DNA of 44,045 bases from Symbiodinium natans (Eukaryota > Sar > Dinophyceae > Suessiales > Symbiodiniaceae): NCBI GenBank assembly GCA_905221605.1, contig CAJNDS010001846.1:699242-743286 (forward strand), read 5' to 3'. Both the position numbers and the translations under genes were made by a program. Shown in pieces: positions 33,493 to 43,824 of the stretch (its first letter is position 1; each line of letters opens with the position of its first letter). The notes under the pieces were generated by a model. The model saw nothing but the letters and a program-made list of their open reading frames with translations, had not been told where the DNA came from and made no database searches.

Positions 33493-34845
33493 CAGATTAT
33501 GTCCATGCTGAAAGAGGTCTTGGCTGGCGTCACGAGCTGCGCACGCGGACGCTAGTTTTTTTTTAAAAGCGGACGCCCCTGTACCACATCAGCGGCCCAG
33601 TGGGCAGGTCTTGGCAACGGAAGGACATCTACTTTGAGAGCCAAACTGTACGAGCCAGCGAGTGTAAAAGAAGTCGTGACTACAAAGAAGCAACCGCTAG
33701 CGCAGAGGCCCTTATTGCAAGACAACTTAACGCAAGGCCAGCGAGGTGAGACCAACGCAAACAAGAACCTACCGGCACCAATCACTCAGCTGCCCGTCAC
33801 CCATAGCAATGCTGCGCCACGTCTGGTACAGACATTAAGCGAAAGTATGGGTAGGCCGTAAGGCAAGGAACCTCCGTCACCTAAACTGCTCAACGCGTCC
33901 GTAGAGACAGTCCCCACACAAGCGCCAGGGCCGTAGCAAAAGCATAGCACTCAGGACTCCTTTTTGGGTTGACAAGAAGGTTGCAAGCACACTGAAAGAA
34001 AGGTACGAACGCGCACAAAGGCACAATGCACACAGAAAGGGCGCCCCCCCCCCCCGGCGAGCGGGGGCAGGCAAGGGGCTGGTGTGGCTATACAATGCTG
34101 CCATCGGCGCTATGTGAGTCCGGGCGTCCTCACATAGCTATTAGGGGAGTACCCTATTTGGAGGCTCCTTGTGTTTGCGCCGAAAGTTTTGAGCCCGACC
34201 CCATGGCCACAGGGCGGGCCTGGAGCGCTGCTTGCAAGAGGCCACATTTTTACAGCCCCGCACAGCGGCCGATTTTTGAGACGGCACAAGAGCCGCAAAG
34301 GCTGCTGGCTGGCACTTGGCTCATGTGCTTCCGAGGTACCGGGAGCCTAAGCGCCTGGAAGCCTCCGAAGGCTGAAACACTGCTGGGCCTTCCGGGAAAG
34401 TTTTAGGCAGCAGTTAGAGAGACCTGATTGCTTCTGGGCCTTCCAGAGAAGGTTTCAGCAGTTTGCGCAAAGAACAGGCGGCGTTCAACAGCATAGCTGC
34501 GCTTTTTACAGCTACGTGCACCGCCCCCCTTGCCAGACAACCCAAACCTGCCGGATGATTGGCGCAAGTTTTTTGATAAGGCAGGACTTACACGGTAGAA
34601 TGACTACACAGGTTTGCTCACGGTTTCCCCCTGCAGTGCAGGCCGCACGAGCGCGGAGCTCGGAGCAGTTTAAGGCCCCCAAGGCTGCTTAACGGTCTGC
34701 AGCCAACCGCACGTCAAATGTGAGAGTTGAGGGGCCTTATAACCTTAGAGCCCCGCGCAGCGGCCGATTTTTGTGGAGAGCACTTTAAGCAGGTTTACCC
34801 CGTGACTACACCTGATGCGGGACCCACAGCAAAGTGTTGAGGATG
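33493..34845. other. Spacer with dispersed motif copies and one hairpin
   Basis: A perfect 10-bp stem GCTATGTGAG/CTCACATAGC lies at 34109-34138. A motif CCCCGCRCAGCGGCCGATTT occurs at about 34256 and 34751. Two diverged copies of the 51-bp unit (CTGGGCCTTCC...GGCAGCAGTT) lie at about 34380-34460, well left of the main array. No gene is recognised. Confidence 0.55.
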
Positions 34846-35345
34846 GGCCCCCCCCCTTTGGGCAAAGGGGGGCTTAAGCCCCCCTTTAAGCCCCCCTTTA
34901 AGCCCCCCTTAAGCCCCCCTTCAAAGGGGTCCCTGCAAAGGGGGTCCCTTCGGGGGGGGGGGGGAAAGGGTGAAAGCCCTTAAGCCCCCCCTTAAGCCCC
35001 CCTTAAGCCCCCCCTTAAGCCCCCCCTTAAGCCCCCCCTTAAGCCCCCCCTTAAGCCCCCCCTTTAAGCCCCCCCCTTAAGCCCCCCCCTTAAGCCCCCC
35101 CTTAAAGCCCCCTTTTTAAGCCCCCTTAAGCCCCCCTTAAGCCCCCCCTTTAAGCCCCCCTTTAAGCCCCCCTTGAACCCCCTTTCAGCCCCCCTTTAAG
35201 CCCCCCTTGAAGCCCCCCTTTAAAACCCCCTTAAAGCCCCCCTTTAAAGCCCCCTTAAAGCCCCCTTGAAGGCCCCCCCGTTTTAAGGGGCTTAAAGCCC
35301 CCCCTTTAAGCCCCTCTTTTTAAGCCCCCTTAAAGCCCCCCCTAA
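34846..35345 (+). repeat. (TTAAGCCCCCC)n satellite
   Basis: About 500 bases of TTTAAGCCCCCC/CTTAAGCCCCCC units, 10-13 bp each, with variable C-run length. A short inverted segment of the same unit (GGGGGGCTTAAGCCCCCC, and later GGGGCTTAAAGCCCC) lies at the edges. CTTAAG is itself a palindrome. The minus strand carries dense G5-G7 runs. Shorter scattered copies return at 36590-36780. Confidence 0.95.
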
Positions 35346-35384
35346 AGTTCCCCCCTGAAGCCGCAACCAAGCCCCCCCCTCTGT

Positions 35385-35750
35385 GGAGGGTTTAGGCAGC
35401 AGTTTAAGAGGCCTAATACTTGCTGGGCCTTTGGGCAGCAAGTTAAGAGGCGTAATACTTGCTGGGCCTTCTGCGGAGGGTTTAGGCAGCAGTTTAAGAG
35501 GCCTAATATTTGCTGGGCCTTTTTTGGAGGGTTTGGGCAGCAGTTTAAAAGGCGTAATACTTGCTGGGCCTTCTGCGGAGGGTTTAGGCAGCAGTTTAAG
35601 AGGCCTGATACTTGCTGGGCCTTTTGTGGAGGGTTTGGGCAGCAGTTTAAAAGGCGTAATGGGTTCGGGCAGCAGTTTAAGACGTCTAAGAGGCTTAATA
35701 CCTGCTGGGCCTTCGGTGGATTTAGGCAGCAGTTTAAGAGGCCTAATGCG
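35385..35750 (+). repeat. 51-bp tandem repeat, about seven copies
   Basis: The unit runs from GGAGGGTTTAGGCAGCAGTT through TAAGAGGCCTAATACTTGCT to GGGCCTTCTGC. Two variants alternate: TTTAGG/AAGAGGCCT and TTTGGG/AAAAGGCGT. Some copies are shortened. Since 51 is a multiple of 3, both strands stay open (141 and 173 codons), giving repeats such as LLNCCLNPPQKAQQV; I treat these as by-products. Confidence 0.92.
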
Positions 35751-35762
35751 AGCATCGTGTTT

Positions 35763-36044
35763 GCAAATGGGGGGGGCTGCGCCCCCCCCAACCCCCCCGC
35801 TTGTTTAAGCCGGGCAAACTCGCGTGGAAGCATAGGAATCATGTCCAAAACAAAACAAAACAAAACATGGGGTTCTCGGCTTAGCCCCGCGCTACGTCAC
35901 TGCTATGCAAATGGGGCGGGGGCTGCGCCCCCCCCAACCCCCCCGCTTTTTTTCTGCCGGGCAAGCTTGCGTGGAAGCATATGAATCATCTCTGAAACAA
36001 AACATGGGGTTCTCGGCTTAGCCCCGCGCCACGTCACTGCTATG
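35763..36044 (+). repeat. Tandem pair, about 140 bp per copy
   Basis: Copies begin at 35763 and 35907 (GCAAATGG). Each holds a GGGGGGGCTGCGCCCCCCC hairpin core, a CAAAACAAAAC run and TTCTCGGCTTAGCCCCGCGC. The second copy is interrupted by a longer T run. Confidence 0.85.
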
Positions 36045-36104
36045 AACTCTCTGCTCCTTGAAACTCAAGTAATGAACACAAAAAACAAAAGAAGAAGCGA
36101 GCGG

Positions 36105-36545
36105 GGTGGAATTGCTCTTAAGCTCCCCTTTAAAAGAGTCCCACTTTCTCTGGTTTCGAAGAATGAAACCCAAAAAAACAAAACAAGATTTGAGGGGGGT
36201 GGAATTTAGAACACATTCCCTTCTTTCTTTTCTTTTGTCAAAGGGAAATAAATGTTTAGAGTCTTACTTCTCCAAAAACAAAACACAAAATGTAACAAGA
36301 TTCGAGGAAGGTGGAATTTAGAATACATTCCCTTCTTTCGTTTGTAAAGGGAAATGATGTTTAGAGTCTTACTTCTCTGGTTTCGAAAAATGAAATTCCA
36401 AAAAACACAAAAATATAACAAGATTCAAGGGTGGAATTTAGAATAAATTCCTTTCTCTCTCTTTTAGATTCTCACTTCTCTAGTTTCGAAAAACGAAATC
36501 CAAAAAACAAAACAAGATTTAAGAAAGGTGGAATTTAGATCTCTC
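36105..36545 (+). repeat. AT-rich tandem repeat, about 95-120 bp, five copies
   Basis: GGTGGAATT recurs at 36105, 36199, 36310, 36430 and 36527. Each unit contains ACATTCCCTTCTTTC, GTTTAGAGTCTTACTTCTC, a GTTTCGAAAAATGAAA mini-palindrome and an AAAACAAAACAAGATT run. Confidence 0.85.
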
Positions 36546-37302
36546 ATCTTCAAGATAAAGTAATGTTCAGAGTCGCCCTTAAGCCACTCTTTTTTCAGCC
36601 CCCTTAAGCCCTCCCCCTTAAGCCTTGCTAGCTCCCTTTTAAGTCCCCTTTAAGTTCCCCCCTTTAAGCCCTTTAAGCCCCTTTGACAGCCCTTGAAGCC
36701 CCCTTTAAGCTCCCTTTTTAGGCCCCCCTGCCCCCCCGTTTGAGCCCTTTAAGGCCCCCTTTAAGCCTCCCTTTAAGCCCCGAAAACAGAGCCCAAAAAG
36801 CTTCCAAAATTGTTGGCAGAAGAGAGGAGGTCTTTTTGTTGTTTTACATGCTTGGGTCCAAATTATCACCCCAAAATGGACCCAAAATTGGGACCCTCAA
36901 AAAATGGGTTCAAAACTGCTCCTGCAACCACAGCTGCAAATTCCATGGCGCTAAAGCCACTAAAGTGGTCTAGATTTGAATTTCTCAGATTTTGGCAGAC
37001 CAGATTAAGTTGATGAACTTAGTTGCATTGGATTCCATGCTTGCACACAATTCACATTTTGGCTTGAATTTCAGTTTTTTCTTGTTTTGAAGATGGCACG
37101 AACTGCTGCAATGGCAGCAAGATGGTCCGGCGGGCATGTGACAATGGGAACAGCAGAACGACAGAAGAGTCCGAAACAACCCCTGTCCAAAGCCTGCTCT
37201 TAAAGCCAAGGCGAAAAGTCTCGAGTTTCCAAAAAGCGCCATCCAGAAGGCAGAGATGAAGGTGAAGTTGATCAGAGTGTTGGTGCTTCTTCAACAGATT
37301 AT
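36546..37302. other. Spacer, scattered C-run repeat then unique sequence
   Basis: 36590-36780 holds degenerate TTAAGCCCC units; 36781-37302 is unique. A short inverted motif CAAAATGGACCCAAAATTGGG lies near 36872. No gene is recognised. Confidence 0.5.
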
Positions 37303-37560
37303 TTGACTCTTCATTTTCAGAACAAGGCGGAGAAAGAACTTCAAGGTTGCAAACGACCTCAAACGCATGCCAGATCAGGAGGCTTGGTTCTTGGAGTGGA
37401 CAACCGAGTCATGCGGGGCTTGTTTGACCAATTCCGATCATGGCTTTCACCATTGGTGGACCAGCTCAACGACGAGTTGCGATCGGAGGGCAAGGCCAGA
37501 ATGTAGAAATGGATGAGATCTGTTTCCGATCCAAAACGTTGGACAACTGTGTGCTCTGGG
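37303..37560 (+). pseudogene. Possible ISXO2/IS1595-like transposase fragment, frameshifted
   Basis: One plus frame reads VMRGLFDQFRSWLSPLVDQL then NDELRSEGKARM and stops. The next frame over the same bases reads RRVAIGGQGQNVEMDEICFR. IGGxGxxVExDE is the sequence around the first catalytic Asp of ISXO2/IS1595-type transposases, which are common in dinoflagellate genomes. A single frameshift near 37480 would join the pieces. The expected following motifs are not seen, so this is at most a fragment. It would be the only feature on the plus strand in this half of the window. Confidence 0.3.
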
Positions 37561-38339
37561 TGCGCTACTTCGCCTACATCATCGCGTTCGTGCCTTTCAG
37601 TGTAAGTTTTGGATGTCCGGCAGCGACATGTTTCAAGTCGTCGGCTCACTTCGAAAGAAGGAGCGTGACGACCCACGAAAAGGGCCACCTCCATGTATAT
37701 CAACGCCTTTCTGCCTTCGCACTTGGCGAATACGTGCAGCCGGTTTGCCGTCGTGCTGGTCCTGCCGTCCGACCACCAATGTTTCACCCAACGCCCCGGG
37801 GAGAAAATAAGTTTGGAGGAGGTTGGTCCTTGAAACGGGATTCCGCTCGTACCAACCACCTGCGGAACAGGGTTGTAGCAACAGCCATGCGCGGGGTCAA
37901 AGCTTTGGGTGCAAGAAACCAGTCATGCCTTCAGTCAGGTCCTTGGGTTGAGTCTGATATGAACCCTGAGGCAGGAAGTCAGTCTTGTTCTATAGCAAGT
38001 TGTGACGTGGACGGTGAAGCCAGGCAGACGTAGACTGTATTCCTTTTTCTGAACCCGATTGGTGAAAGACCAATGTGTACCTTGACGTTCTGCCTGAAGG
38101 TGCGAAGTGCTTCTTAGACGGTCAGCGACCATTGATTCGTATGGCAGGCATGCCCCAGCTTCGGCGCTCCGGTTGACACAGGTCCTCGCCAGAAGCAGAA
38201 GAACACCTCTTGCGTCCTTCGCCCTTTAGGGGACGACCGGTAGTATAATACTGACATTGGCGTGCGGTGATTGGGTGGCGGGTTTCCTGCACCTGTCCTT
38301 TAATAACTTTGTAAATTGCCAAAGGGTGAATCCAGTCCT

Positions 38340-38970
38340 GATAAAGGGGTTTCCGCAGGGTTTCCGTTCATGTTTGTTAAGCTTCTGGAGGGTTTCCCTG
38401 GGTTTCCCTACAGTTTCGCGAGGGTTTCCGCGGGGTTTCTGAGGGTTTCCGTGGGTTTCCTTAGATTTCGTGCATGTGTTAAAACCTATTGGATGGTTTT
38501 GGTAGGTTCCTCAAGGGTTTCGTGAGGGTTTCCGTGGGATTTCGTGCAGTTTTTGAACTTTCCGGAGGTTTTCCTTGAATTTCTCTAAAGTTTTGTGAGG
38601 GTTTCCGCGGATGTCCGTGGGTTTTGTCAAGTTTTGCCTTGGTTTTTTAAAAGCTTTCAGATGGTTTCCCTGGGGTTTTCTAAGGTTTGCGGGGTTTCAG
38701 TGGGTTTTGTTAGATTTTGCGTAGGTTTTTGAAGCTCTCGGAAGGTTTTTCTAATGTCTTGTGAAGGTTACCGTGGGTTTTCCATGGTTTTTGACAGCTT
38801 TGAAGGGGTTTCCGTGGGTTTCTTAGGGCTGTGTGAGGGTTTCCGCGGGGTTTCTGTGGGTTTTCTTATATAGGTCGTGCGCAGGTCTTTGAAGCTTCCA
38901 GTTCAGCTTTGTGAGGGTTCCTGCAAAATCTCCGCGGGGTTTCGATTGGTTTTCTCATGCTTTGCACGGC
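38340..38970 (+). repeat. GGGTTTCCG-type degenerate tract, in macrorepeat copy 1
   Basis: Some 40 irregular copies of GGGTTTCCGYGGGTTTC-like units, 8-25 bp apart. The plus strand is strongly G/T-rich with few A or C. Short open frames across it (Gly/Phe/Val/Ser-rich) are repeat translations. Confidence 0.85.
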
Positions 38971-39360
38971 TTTGGAAAAAGATGTTAGAAGCTTCAGCGA
39001 GGGTTTCCATGAGCTTCCATGGCACCATGGATTTCCTCAGCGTTACTTCAAACTTTGGAATTTGTCACATGATGCGGTCGGCGCTCGTCCAGATAGGCAA
39101 GATGCAAGCGGCGCAGTGTGTCGTGCGGCTTTGCAGCGCTGCCAGGTGAGGTTGTGGAGGTGGATGCTGATGGCAGGGAGAATCAGAAGTGACGCGGCCA
39201 GGCAGCCAGGAGCCGCTGGGGCTAACCCAGCTGTATTTTTCCGCAGGAGTAGGTTTTCCATATGTGCTCCGGGTCTTTGCGCAGGAAATTGTTCCGAGGC
39301 CAGATTCTGGGTCCGCTTTTGTGTGCAAAAGTCACGTCCGCTTGTGCGTGGCCTCCTCGG

Positions 39361-39832
39361 TGCCCGTTTCTATTATGTTGATCACTTCCGCAAGAAAGCT
39401 GCCTGTGGGGGGTCGTTGTTCTTTAAAAAAAAAATCTCCACGCTAGGAGCTTGCCTGTGGGTCAGAGTTGCTGTAGCGTCGCAATCTGGGGAGCGCAGGG
39501 GCTCGAAAAATGCAGATTTAGCGACACCAAAATTGGGGCCGCCAGGCGGCCCCAATTTTGGGGTCGCAGTTCCAGCCTTTTCATGTATTTACACATTATA
39601 ATAAGGGAAGCTGGGTGCATTTCGTGGCCCCATTTTTGGGGCCGCGAGACGGCCCCATTTTTGGGGTCGCAAGTTTGAGCCCTGGGCTCACGCCGCTGGC
39701 AGCGTGCCTGCGCCTGCCCTTGTTCCAGGAGCCTTGGGGAGCAGCGTGCAGAACATAAGCTTGGGGATCAGGGGCTTGTCCGAAGCAGCTGCTTGCTTTT
39801 GTAATGCTGCAGCAGAAAGGGAGCTGCAACGG
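39361..39832 (+). repeat. 472-bp sub-repeat 1a
   Basis: Starts TGCCCGTTTCTATTATG. Holds a run of nine A, the perfect palindrome at 39527-39561, and a second inverted pair GGCCCCATTTTTGGGGCC near 39627. Ends GGGAGCTGCAACGG. The small open frames inside it are identical in every copy and show no domain. Confidence 0.95.
39527..39561 (+). other. Perfect 17-bp palindrome with a single-base loop (six copies)
   Basis: CCAAAATTGGGGCCGCC, one A, then its exact reverse complement. The same structure occurs in every sub-repeat: 39527, 39999, 40471, 43047, 43519 and 43991. As DNA it is a near-perfect cruciform; as RNA, a very stable hairpin. Confidence 0.95.
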
Positions 39833-40304
39833 TGCCCGTTTCTATTATGTTGATCACTTCCGCAAGAAAGCTGCCTGTGGGGGGTCGTTGTTCTTTAAAA
39901 AAAAAATCTCCACGCTAGGAGCTTGCCTGTGGGTCAGAGTTGCTGTAGCGTCGCAATCTGGGGAGCGCAGGGGCTCGAAAAATGCAGATTTAGCGACACC
40001 AAAATTGGGGCCGCCAGGCGGCCCCAATTTTGGGGTCGCAGTTCCAGCCTTTTCATGTATTTACACATTATAATAAGGGAAGCTGGGTGCATTTCGTGGC
40101 CCCATTTTTGGGGCCGCGAGACGGCCCCATTTTTGGGGTCGCAAGTTTGAGCCCTGGGCTCACGCCGCTGGCAGCGTGCCTGCGCCTGCCCTTGTTCCAG
40201 GAGCCTTGGGGAGCAGCGTGCAGAACATAAGCTTGGGGATCAGGGGCTTGTCCGAAGCAGCTGCTTGCTTTTGTAATGCTGCAGCAGAAAGGGAGCTGCA
40301 ACGG
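39833..40304 (+). repeat. 472-bp sub-repeat 1b
   Basis: Identical by eye to 1a; follows it without a gap. Palindrome at 39999-40033. Confidence 0.95.
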
Positions 40305-40781
40305 TGCCCGTTTCTATTATGTTGATCACTTCCGCAAGAAAGCTGCCTGTGGGGGGTCGTTGTTCTTTAAAAAAAAAATCTCCACGCTAGGAGCTTGCCT
40401 GTGGGTCAGAGTTGCTGTAGCGTCGCAATCTGGGGAGCGCAGGGGCTCGAAAAATGCAGATTTAGCGACACCAAAATTGGGGCCGCCAGGCGGCCCCAAT
40501 TTTGGGGTCGCAGTTCCAGCCTTTTCATGTATTTACACATTATAATAAGGGAAGCTGGGTGCATTTCGTGGCCCCATTTTTGGGGCCGCGAGACGGCCCC
40601 ATTTTTGGGGTCGCAAGTTTGAGCCCTGGGCTCACGCAGCTGGGTCTCGTCAGCGTGCCTGCGCCTGCCCTTGTTCCAGGAACCTTGGGGAGCAGCGTGC
40701 AGAACATAAGCTTGGGGATCAGGGGCTTGTCCGAAGCAGCTGCTTGCTTTTGTAATGCTGCAGCAGAAAGGGAGCTGCAAC
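40305..40781 (+). repeat. 472-bp sub-repeat 1c, +7-bp variant, end of array
   Basis: Same as 1a except near 40636-40655, where CGCCGCTGGCAGCG is replaced by the longer CGCAGCTGGGTCTCGTCAGCG (7 bases more), and AACCTTGG replaces GAGCCTTGG downstream. Ends GCAACTGTGGAGG, where the array stops. Palindrome at 40471-40505. Confidence 0.95.
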
Positions 40782-41120
40782 TGTGGAGGCCACTTTCATG
40801 CGGTTGTCTTTTAGCTTGTGTTTAGCAGCCCTAAATGTTGTTCCTTGTTTACAGGAGATTTCGGAGATTTGCGTTGTTTTGCGTTTGTTTGCTATTTTTG
40901 CAATGTACTTTTGCTTTTGTTTGCACGTAGACCTGTTTTGCTGGATTTTGTGCCGGATTGTTTTTTCAAGATGCCTTGAGATCTGCAAGACTCTCAGAGA
41001 CTTTTGCTAATTTTTGCGCCTACGGGCCATGTGTCTTCAACAGATTGCATCTGAGCCGCTGCTCGCTGAGCGCTCTCTTGCCTCAAGCAGCTCCTAGGCC
41101 ACAGCTAGCGTACTTGCGCC

Positions 41121-41390
41121 ATGTCTGCCACGTCGGAGCCTGATTTGTTGGCCGAAAAAAGTGCCCAGACATAGTCCGTAGGGTCCATGTTTGTGCTTCC
41201 AAGGTGTCGCAAGCCCTTCGCAACTCGCTCAGCGAAGTACTCAGTGGAGGAGGTTGCCGAGGTCTTCAAGGCCGATTTTTGGCGATGCGAGAGGCTTCAC
41301 ATTCGTTGCGGGGCGCAGGCGCGGCCGGCCGGTGCGCGGCCGGAGGTGTCCAAGCTCATCCGTGCGCTGCTTGGTGGCCTAGCTGTGTAT
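41121..41390 (+). pseudogene. Coding-like segment cut by the macrorepeat junction
   Basis: From the ATG at 41121 the frame reads MSATSEPDLLAEKSAQT, a TAG, then on in the same frame through FATRSAKYSVEEVAEVFKAD and FWRCERLHIRCGAQ to KLIRALLGGLAVYG, where it runs into macrorepeat copy 2. The composition and the long in-frame helix look like true coding sequence. The TAG could lie in an intron or mark a dead gene. No family is recognised. Whether copy 2 carries the same segment is beyond the window. Confidence 0.35.
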
Positions 41391-41859
41391 GGTTGTAGCA
41401 ACAGCCATGCGCGGGGTCAAAGCTTTGGGTGCAAGAAACCAGTCATGCCTTCAGTCAGGTCCTTGGGTTGAGTCTGATATGAACCCTGAGGCAGGAAGTC
41501 AGTCTTGTTCTATAGCAAGTTGTGACGTGGACGGTGAAGCCAGGCAGACGTAGACTGTATTCCTTTTTCTGAACCCGATTGGTGAAAGACCAATGTGTAC
41601 CTTGACGTTCTGCCTGAAGGTGCGAAGTGCTTCTTAGACGGTCAGCGACCATTGATTCGTATGGCAGGCATGCCCCAGCTTCGGCGCTCCGGTTGACACA
41701 GGTCCTCGCCAGAAGCAGAAGAACACCTCTTGCGTCCTTCGCCCTTTAGGGGACGACCGGTAGTATAATACTGACATTGGCGTGCGGTGATTGGGTGGCG
41801 GGTTTCCTGCACCTGTCCTTTAATAACTTTGTAAATTGCCAAAGGGTGAATCCAGTCCT

Positions 41860-42490
41860 GATAAAGGGGTTTCCGCAGGGTTTCCGTTCATGTTTGTTAA
41901 GCTTCTGGAGGGTTTCCCTGGGTTTCCCTACAGTTTCGCGAGGGTTTCCGCGGGGTTTCTGGGGGTTTCCGTGGGTTTCCTTAGATTTCGTGCATGTGTT
42001 AAAACCTATTGGATGGTTTTGGTAGGTTCCTCAAGGGTTTCGTGAGGGTTTCCGTGGGATTTCGTGCAGTTTTTGAACTTTCCGGAGGTTTTCCTTGAAT
42101 TTCTCTAAAGTTTTGTGAGGGTTTCCGCGGATGTCCGTGGGTTTTGTCAAGTTTTGCCTTGGTTTTTTAAAAGCTTTCAGATGGTTTCCCTGGGGTTTTC
42201 TAAGGTTTGCGGGGTTTCAGTGGGTTTTGTTAGATTTTGCGTAGGTTTTTGAAGCTCTCGGAAGGTTTTTCTAATGTCTTGTGAAGGTTACCGTGGGTTT
42301 TCCATGGTTTTTGACAGCTTTGAAGGGGTTTCCGTGGGTTTCTTAGGGCTGTGTGAGGGTTTCCGCGGGGTTTCTGTGGGTTTTCTTATATAGGTCGTGC
42401 GCAGGTCTTTGAAGCTTCCAGTTCAGCTTTGTGAGGGTTCCTGCAAAATCTCCGCGGGGTTTCGATTGGTTTTCTCATGCTTTGCACGGC
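41860..42490 (+). repeat. GGGTTTCCG-type degenerate tract, in macrorepeat copy 2
   Basis: Same tract as at 38340-38970, shifted by 3,520 bases. Confidence 0.85.
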
Positions 42491-42880
42491 TTTGGAAAAA
42501 GATGTTAGAAGCTTCAGCGAGGGTTTCCATGAGCTTCCATGGCACCATGGATTTCCTCAGCGTTACTTCAAACTTTGGAATTTGTCACATGATGCGGTCG
42601 GCGCTCGTCCAGATAGGCAAGATGCAAGCGGCGCAGTGTGTCGTGCGGCTTTGCAGCGCTGCCAGGTGAGGTTGTGGAGGTGGATGCTGATGGCAGGGAG
42701 AATCAGAAGTGACGCGGCCAGGCAGCCAGGAGCCGCTGGGGCTAACCCAGCTGTATTTTTCCGCAGGAGTAGGTTTTCCATATGTGCTCCGGGTCTTTGC
42801 GCAGGAAATTGTTCCGAGGCCAGATTCTGGGTCCGCTTTTGTGTGCAAAAGTCACGTCCGCTTGTGCGTGGCCTCCTCGG

Positions 42881-43352
42881 TGCCCGTTTCTATTATGTTG
42901 ATCACTTCCGCAAGAAAGCTGCCTGTGGGGGGTCGTTGTTCTTTAAAAAAAAAATCTCCACGCTAGGAGCTTGCCTGTGGGTCAGAGTTGCTGTAGCGTC
43001 GCAATCTGGGGAGCGCAGGGGCTCGAAAAATGCAGATTTAGCGACACCAAAATTGGGGCCGCCAGGCGGCCCCAATTTTGGGGTCGCAGTTCCAGCCTTT
43101 TCATGTATTTACACATTATAATAAGGGAAGCTGGGTGCATTTCGTGGCCCCATTTTTGGGGCCGCGAGACGGCCCCATTTTTGGGGTCGCAAGTTTGAGC
43201 CCTGGGCTCACGCCGCTGGCAGCGTGCCTGCGCCTGCCCTTGTTCCAGGAGCCTTGGGGAGCAGCGTGCAGAACATAAGCTTGGGGATCAGGGGCTTGTC
43301 CGAAGCAGCTGCTTGCTTTTGTAATGCTGCAGCAGAAAGGGAGCTGCAACTG
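42881..43352 (+). repeat. 472-bp sub-repeat 2a
   Basis: First sub-repeat of macrorepeat copy 2, equivalent to 1a. Its end reads GCAACTG instead of GCAACGG. Palindrome at 43047-43081. Confidence 0.95.
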
Positions 43353-43824
43353 TGCCCGTTTCTATTATGTTGATCACTTCCGCAAGAAAGCTGCCTGTGG
43401 GGGGTCGTTGTTCTTTAAAAAAAAAATCTCCACGCTAGGAGCTTGCCTGTGGGTCAGAGTTGCTGTAGCGTCGCAATCTGGGGAGCGCAGGGGCTCGAAA
43501 AATGCAGATTTAGCGACACCAAAATTGGGGCCGCCAGGCGGCCCCAATTTTGGGGTCGCAGTTCCAGCCTTTTCATGTATTTACACATTATAATAAGGGA
43601 AGCTGGGTGCATTTCGTGGCCCCATTTTTGGGGCCGCGAGACGGCCCCATTTTTGGGGTCGCAAGTTTGAGCCCTGGGCTCACGCCGCTGGCAGCGTGCC
43701 TGCGCCTGCCCTTGTTCCAGGAGCCTTGGGGAGCAGCGTGCAGAACATAAGCTTGGGGATCAGGGGCTTGTCCGAAGCAGCTGCTTGCTTTTGTAATGCT
43801 GCAGCAGAAAGGGAGCTGCAACGG
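43353..43824 (+). repeat. 472-bp sub-repeat 2b
   Basis: Second sub-repeat of copy 2. Palindrome at 43519-43553. Confidence 0.95.

Larger units (their letters stand above)
37871..41390 (+). repeat. 3,520-bp macrorepeat, copy 1
   Basis: From GGTTGTAGCAACAGCC at 37871 the sequence reappears at 41391 with a constant offset of 3,520 bases. Content in order: a 470-bp unique part, a GGGTTTCC-rich tract (38340-38970), about 390 bp of unique sequence, three 472-bp sub-repeats (39361-40781) and a 600-bp unique part ending in a coding-like segment. It meets copy 2 directly at 41390/41391. Confidence 0.95.

Noticed and set aside
34846-36545. CRISPR-like array
   Set aside because: These are plain tandem repeats without unique spacers of constant length, in a eukaryotic setting.
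38957-39601. 214-codon plus-strand frame, repeated at 42477-43121
   Set aside because: It starts in repeat sequence, runs through an A9 run and both palindromes, and has no domain; its conservation is explained by DNA-level duplication.
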